The notes below the pieces were generated by a model. It was not told where the DNA came from. It was given only the letters and a program-made list of their open reading frames with translations, and did not search any database. A DNA stretch of 64,000 nt from an uncultured Bacteroidota bacterium (GTDB taxonomy: Bacteria > Bacteroidota > Bacteroidia > Bacteroidales > P3): the NCBI GenBank assembly GCA_902790215.1, contig CADAQX010000003.1, positions 62,001 through 126,000 of the forward strand, read 5' to 3'. Below, one piece after another: positions 59,909 through 64,000 of the stretch (within the stretch, counting starts at the first letter, position 1; each line of letters opens with the position of its first letter). Made by a program: the position numbers and the translations under genes.

Positions 59909-60604
59909 TTAATTATTTGCTCGTGAATGACACCTCGCCAGGTACTGCTCTGCTAGTTCGCGGGTGGCATTGTCAGGCTCGTGGTCAAGCACATACTTCA
60001 GTTCCTCTTCTGCCTCGCCTACGCGGTCAAGATTGAGGTAGTAGGCAGCGCGGTTGACGTATGCCAACAAGAAGTCGGGGTCTATCTCGATGGACTTCTC
60101 TATATCAGCCATCGCATGCTCATGGCGGCCAAGCATGCCATAGGCACTGCCTCGGCTGCAATACGCCTGCGCGTAGTCGGGATTCAGTTCTATCGCCTTT
60201 GTAAAGTCGGGAATCGCCTGCTCGTACTGCCCCTGCTTATAGCGCAGATAGCCGCGGTTGTTATATGCCTCCGCCCGTTTGGGACACAGCCGTATCGCCT
60301 GCTCGAAGTCTGCCAACGCACGCTCCATATCACCCAACGCATCGTAGGCAATGCCGCGATTCAGATACACGATTCCGTCCCGCGGGTTCAACGCCAACGA
60401 CTCGCTGAAAAGCTCCACCTGACGCTCCGGATGCTCCTCATCCCAATAAGCTAAATAGAACAGATTCTCCGCCTCTTCCTCCGCCCGTCTCTTTGCCCCA
60501 TACCGCACTCCCCGCGTCTCAAACCGCAGTGACCCGATAGTGACAACCCACCTCCTCGGCGACTTCTGTTTCTTCTGTTGGATCTTCACAGCGTAAATCC
60601 CCAT
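59909..60604 (-). CDS. Tetratricopeptide-repeat protein
   Basis: 231 residues. Five to six TPR units between about 70 and 220 (RDGIVYLNRGIAYDALGDME, AEAYNNRGYLRYKQGQYEQA, AQAYCSRGSAYGMLGRHEHA). A basic N-terminal 45 residues precede them. No signal peptide, so cytosolic; partner unknown. Codes leftward between the two TA pairs. Confidence 0.85.
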   Translation of the reverse strand: MGIYAVKIQQKKQKSPRRWVVTIGSLRFETRGVRYGAKRRAEEEAENLFYLAYWDEEHPERQVELFSESLALNPRDGIVYLNRGIAYDALGDMERALADFEQAIRLCPKRAEAYNNRGYLRYKQGQYEQAIPDFTKAIELNPDYAQAYCSRGSAYGMLGRHEHAMADIEKSIEIDPDFLLAYVNRAAYYLNLDRVGEAEEELKYVLDHEPDNATRELAEQYLARCHSRANN

Positions 60605-60629
60605 ATATAAATGAGCTTTTCATTACATC

Positions 60630-61871
60630 TTATTTCGTACCTTTGAACTCGAACCCTGCCTGCTCAACGGCAGCACGAATGTCGGACTCGGTAGCGGTGC
60701 CCGTGACAACGAGGGTGTTGGCTGCAGGGGTGGCCTCGCAGGTATCGACGCCTTTCACTTTGCCGACAGCTTGTTCACAGGCGGCTTTGCAATGATTGCA
60801 GTGCATACCTTCGACGGCATAGACCACCGTCCCGGCTACAACTTCTTGTTTCTTGAATTTGCTGAGGAATTTCATAGTAAGTGCTATTATGATGAACAAT
60901 ACTAATAGTGACGAACATATCATTTGGAAGACGCTGGGCGAAGCCGCCTCCGACGGGCAACAGGCGCTGTGCATACCGCATCCCTCGGACACGCCAATGG
61001 CGTTGATACCAAAAGCGTTTATCAGCAATCCGAAGAGAACGGAGAAGCCCACGATGGTGAGCAAGTAGATCCACGTGAAGCGACTACCCATCGACTTGCG
61101 AACCACAAGGATAGAGGCAATATTGACCGCAGGACCGGCCATCAGCATCACAAGTGCGGCTCCTGGCGAGAGACCCTTCATCATCAATGCAGCTGCCACA
61201 GGAATGCTGCCAGTGGAACAAATGTACATTGGCACCGCCACAATGAGGATGACCAACATCTGAAGCAACGGCTGCTTGCCAAAGGAGAGGAAAAACTCAT
61301 CAGGAACGGCCACATTGATAAGAGCAGCCACCACAAGGCCGATGGCAAGCCGAAGCCCGATGTCTTGAATCATGTCGAAGTAGGCGTACTTGAATACACG
61401 CCACAGACGGTTGCCGTGTTCAACGGTGCAATTGTTTTCTGAGGGTGTCATGGCAGCATCGACACTCGTAAACCGGTTCACCAGTAAGCCACCACAAACA
61501 CCCGTCACCAGCGCAGCCACAGGACGCACCACCGCGAAACCCAAACCCATCAACGAAAAGGTGGCCAATATGGAGTCGATGCCCGTTTGCGGAGTGGCGA
61601 TGAGGAACGATGCCACAGCCCCTTTCGACGCACCCTCGTTCTTCAGCCCGACAGCGGTGGGGATGACACCACACGAGCAGAGCGGCAGCGGCACACCCAG
61701 CAAGGCCGCCCACAGCACCGACAACTTGTTGTCTCGCGAGAGATACCGCACGTAAAACCTTTTCGGCACAAACACATGTAGCACCCCGGCAATGAGGAAA
61801 CCAAGCAACAGATAGGGACTCATTGCATTGACAACTGCCAACAGTGCGTTTAATATATCAGATACTGTCAT
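60630..61871 (-). CDS. Cu/Zn efflux permease with HMA tail (SO_0444 type)
   Basis: 413 residues. An eight-helix permease of the DUF318/UPF0718 group, with PLCSCGVIPTAVGLKNEGAS (about 58-77), FLIATPQTGIDSILA and CSTGSIPVAAALMMKG, which hold metal-binding Cys and Asn. The last 70 residues are a heavy-metal-associated domain with GMHCNHCKAACE. This architecture is typical of the SO_0444 family of metal efflux transporters. The usual ArsR-type regulator is not adjacent. Substrate by family only. Confidence 0.82.
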   Translation of the reverse strand: MTVSDILNALLAVVNAMSPYLLLGFLIAGVLHVFVPKRFYVRYLSRDNKLSVLWAALLGVPLPLCSCGVIPTAVGLKNEGASKGAVASFLIATPQTGIDSILATFSLMGLGFAVVRPVAALVTGVCGGLLVNRFTSVDAAMTPSENNCTVEHGNRLWRVFKYAYFDMIQDIGLRLAIGLVVAALINVAVPDEFFLSFGKQPLLQMLVILIVAVPMYICSTGSIPVAAALMMKGLSPGAALVMLMAGPAVNIASILVVRKSMGSRFTWIYLLTIVGFSVLFGLLINAFGINAIGVSEGCGMHSACCPSEAASPSVFQMICSSLLVLFIIIALTMKFLSKFKKQEVVAGTVVYAVEGMHCNHCKAACEQAVGKVKGVDTCEATPAANTLVVTGTATESDIRAAVEQAGFEFKGTK

Positions 61872-61986
61872 CTATCATTAACAATTCTTCTATTATTAAC
61901 GCTAATCCCCCAAAATTATTGCCCACCTTCCCTCCAAACAAAAACCACCACCATTTCAGCGGCGGCATTATCTGCATCAAGTTCTT

Positions 61987-62397
61987 TTACAAACTCCTTA
62001 CTATGTTCAGAAACTCTGCGAGCGTCCGCACATCGACCTTTGGGAAGTCATAATGCTGGAGTTCACTGAAGTGGCGGTCATTGCTGACAATATAGGTGGC
62101 ACCCGCCGTAATGGCGCAATCTACAAACTTGTTGTCATCGGGGTCGGTAGTAATCATGTTGAAGCGAAAAGCAGGGCTTATACGAATAACGTTAGGTGTC
62201 TCTATCAACTCCTTAAGTACGGTATTAGCAATAATGTTGTTGTATCGTTTTGCTAAAATCTCATGGTACTCAAAAAGGATTTCGTTGGAGACACACAACT
62301 TGTATTTGCCTGCACGGAACGCTTGCCAGATGTCATTGTTGTACGACCCTGGCATGATGACATTGACAAGACAGTTTGTATCGAGAACTATTTTCAT
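61987..62397 (-). CDS. PIN-domain toxin of pair 2
   Basis: 136 residues from the ATG at 62397. MKIVLDTNCLVNVIMPGSYN, EILFEYHEILAKRY, DPDDNKFVDCAITAGA and VSNDRHFSEL give the four acidic PIN positions. About half the residues are shared with the toxin at 59485. It overlaps its antitoxin by 4 bp. Confidence 0.85.
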   Translation of the reverse strand: MKIVLDTNCLVNVIMPGSYNNDIWQAFRAGKYKLCVSNEILFEYHEILAKRYNNIIANTVLKELIETPNVIRISPAFRFNMITTDPDDNKFVDCAITAGATYIVSNDRHFSELQHYDFPKVDVRTLAEFLNIVRSL

Positions 62398-62624
62398 TTG
62401 ATGTACGGTGTTCTCTCGTGCAGATTCGACCAATCATCCAATGTCTGTTGAGTAATGTTATTCTCCTTCTGGAATTGCAGCAGAAGACGGTCGGTCTTCT
62501 GCCGATAGAACTGGAGCAGAATATCTTGCAATTCATTCTGCTCTTGTTCCGTGTCGATATATGACATGAGTCTCAAGATGTTCAACTGTGCAGGATTTAA
62601 TTGCGTTGCCCCTGTTGCTTCCAT
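62394..62624 (-). CDS. Putative antitoxin of PIN pair 2
   Basis: 76 residues, the same size as the antitoxin at 59255: MEATGATQLNPAQLNILRLM, then EQEQNELQDILLQFYRQKTD and a C-terminal LHERTPYIK. Paralog of the other antitoxin. Confidence 0.75.
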   Translation of the reverse strand: MEATGATQLNPAQLNILRLMSYIDTEQEQNELQDILLQFYRQKTDRLLLQFQKENNITQQTLDDWSNLHERTPYIK

Positions 62625-63002
62625 ATTGCGTAAGTATTTATGTGTTCAACATTTGTAACAATAACGGAATTGAATCTGTTTTATTGCGCAAGCGACAGAT
62701 TTCTTTGGCTGCCTCAATACCGCCCAACTTGTATTAGACGTTGCGTATTCCAAATATCATTATTCACAATCGGTGTAGCAAATATCCCCTGCAACAATAC
62801 TACAAAACAACTCTGCCAATACAATTAAAAGGCATTATGTTTCATGATTCTCAAATTATCTTTTCAGCAGATATGTCTTTTTTCTACACTACCTAATTGT
62901 CTATTTCACAACAATCATTGTTTGTTCTCAAAGTACAAAGATACGACTATTTTCTGGAGCTAAAAACAATTGTTCAAAAGTAAGATGGAATCGTTGCACA
63001 TA
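62625..63002. other. Intergenic region, leader of TA pair 2
   Basis: 378 bp without a gene. A minus-strand -7 box TATCTTTG lies at 62935-62942, giving TA pair 2 a leader of about 300 bases. An A/T-rich stretch with ttatttcac-like repeats fills it; no hairpin of note. Confidence 0.5.
62935..62942 (-). promoter_or_regulatory. -7 box upstream of TA pair 2
   Basis: TATCTTTG on the minus strand, 311 bp before the antitoxin start. No nearer box was seen. Confidence 0.45.
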
Positions 63003-63788
63003 TTACTGAGATTTAGACAACACCTCCTTGATGCGTTTCTTGTCGCAGGCGGTCATACAGCGCATACATTTCATGACGGTGTGGGTGGAGGCACGCTCCT
63101 GGTTGTCGGGGTTGTCGCGATACTGGCGGCAGAGGTCGTCATCGTAGCCGTCGTCGGTGAGGGCTCCGCAGGGACAGGCATCGATACAAGCTCGGCAGCC
63201 GTCGCAAAGGTCACAGGTAACGTCGGGATAGCGATAGTCACCGCCCATCAGCGGGGCATCGGTGAGCATCAGGCCGATGCTGTTCCACGCGCCATATTCT
63301 CCTGCAAGAAACCGCTGGCTCCTGCCCACCACACCCTTGCGCGAACAAGCCATCATGCGTGACAGTTTGGTGTCAGGCAACGGCGAGGGCGGTATCAGAG
63401 CGGTCTTATATCCCTGAAACTCCAGCTTCTCACGAAAGCCCATCAAGTAACCCAGCGTGATGAGTTCGGCACACGACGAGATGCGGTCTCCACGATTGCC
63501 GGGTGCCGCCTGCTCGGCAAAGAGGAACGGCTCAGCGATGGTCTGTCCGAGGATGATGGCAGCGTGAGGCTCAATGCCATAGCCGTCGAACAATGCCTTT
63601 TCTTCCGTCGGCAGCAGGTCGATGTCGATGATGCAGAATATCGGGATATGCTCCGAGAAGGCCGACTCCTGTAATAAGAAGGAGAGCTTGCGGCGCTCCT
63701 GTGTCTCGGGGTCTTTGGCCAAATAAGATGTCGGCACTTGAACTTCCACGTCTTGTCGGATTCGTGGTTCGCCCCATTTCTTCTTCAT
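63003..63788 (-). CDS. Epoxyqueuosine reductase-like Fe-S protein
   Basis: 261 residues from the ATG at 63788. The C-terminal part has two 4Fe-4S motifs: CDLCDGCRACIDACPCGAL (about 185-203) and CMRCMTACDKK. The earlier part (SCAELITLGYLMGFREKLEF) and GRSQRFLAGEYGAWNSIGL resemble QueG and related corrinoid Fe-S reductases. QueG proper is longer; cobalamin-binding residues could not be judged. Overlaps the next gene by 4 bp, so the two act together. Confidence 0.6.
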   Translation of the reverse strand: MKKKWGEPRIRQDVEVQVPTSYLAKDPETQERRKLSFLLQESAFSEHIPIFCIIDIDLLPTEEKALFDGYGIEPHAAIILGQTIAEPFLFAEQAAPGNRGDRISSCAELITLGYLMGFREKLEFQGYKTALIPPSPLPDTKLSRMMACSRKGVVGRSQRFLAGEYGAWNSIGLMLTDAPLMGGDYRYPDVTCDLCDGCRACIDACPCGALTDDGYDDDLCRQYRDNPDNQERASTHTVMKCMRCMTACDKKRIKEVLSKSQ

Positions 63789-64000
63789 GGCTTCACCTCC
63801 TTCCCATCCGTCCAATGTACCTTTCCTTGCGGACACACGCGCAGGCAGCGGTCGCAGTCCTGTTTCACGAAATCGCTGTAGTAGTCCATATTGGGCTTCA
63901 CGTTGATGATAGCCTCACACTGACGCTGGTGGAAATAGTAGTCGCCAAGGATGGCACCGCTCATGCACACCTGCTGACAGGCCGTGCAGCGTCCGCAACG
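63785..64000 (-). CDS. Ferredoxin-like 4Fe-4S protein, cut by window end
   Basis: The 3' 71 codons are present; the start lies beyond 64000. Reading inward from the end gives CGRCTACQQVCMSGAIL, a first 4Fe-4S motif, and later CDRCLRVCPQGKV, a second. The arrangement is similar to the C-terminal part of its neighbour at 63003 and to QueG-like proteins. Probably an upstream homologous partner in one operon. Confidence 0.6.
   Translation of the reverse strand, partial: RCGRCTACQQVCMSGAILGDYYFHQRQCEAIINVKPNMDYYSDFVKQDCDRCLRVCPQGKVHWTDGKEVKP

Overview
The window looks like a chromosomal segment of a fermentative, Gram-negative Bacteroidales bacterium. Evidence: promoters with the Bacteroidetes -7 box TAnnTTTG in front of many genes, a type IX secretion (T9SS) type A sorting signal, OmpA-like and TonB-receptor barrel proteins, and housekeeping genes of Bacteroidales type (pyrH, frr, rpmB, rpsU, acpP-fabF-rnc, pgi, dxr, a SurA/PpiD-like foldase). 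I cannot place it at family level. The segment is cut at both ends; the last gene runs off at 64000.

Layout. 1-3459: a hairpin repeat and five small membrane or secreted proteins of unknown function. 3460-7945: ABC exporter, pyrH, frr, biotin ligase. 8024-13059: ECF sigma factor with a putative anti-sigma protein and a secreted protein, a stand-alone HsdR_N-type nuclease domain overlapping a TonB receptor gene, and a PAS protein. 13097-21708: phosphate butyryltransferase, a KamB-like P-loop protein, a four-gene surface operon (lipoprotein, OmpA protein, T9SS cargo, repeat protein) and a KamC-like MutS-related ATPase; together these suggest lysine fermentation to butyrate. 21752-32642: ribosomal proteins, mutY, ssb, pgi, two OmpA-family proteins, glycosyltransferase, purN, acpP-fabF-rnc.

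32643-35695 is the first accessory patch: MITE-like elements with about 20-bp terminal inverted repeats, then a PD-(D/E)XK nuclease-like gene and a partner. 35791-41455 is core-like again (HhH outer-membrane protein, exo/endonuclease/phosphatase, YjbR, phosphohexomutase). 41456-50883 is the main accessory island. It holds two UDG-superfamily-like proteins, an operon UDG-like / PLD nuclease / Nmad2 / Nmad3, several unrecognised genes driven by a repeated hairpin-promoter module, a paralogous gene pair whose first member carries a 10-bp tandem repeat able to switch reading frames, and a RhuM-Fic / WYL-regulator pair. It is bounded by a MITE copy and a multi-hairpin element. This is the best candidate for an undescribed system: a DNA base modification, repair or anti-phage locus.

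50884-56358: dus, cdd, ppiD-like, a membrane protein and dxr. 56359-64000: a membrane-anchored SH3/PARP-like ADP-ribosyltransferase candidate with two small partners, two homologous PIN toxin-antitoxin pairs in inverted orientation around a TPR gene and a Cu/Zn permease, and two overlapping ferredoxin-type/QueG-like Fe-S genes. No tRNA, rRNA, CRISPR array, integrase or transposase gene was seen. All function calls rest on reading the sequence; no database search was run.
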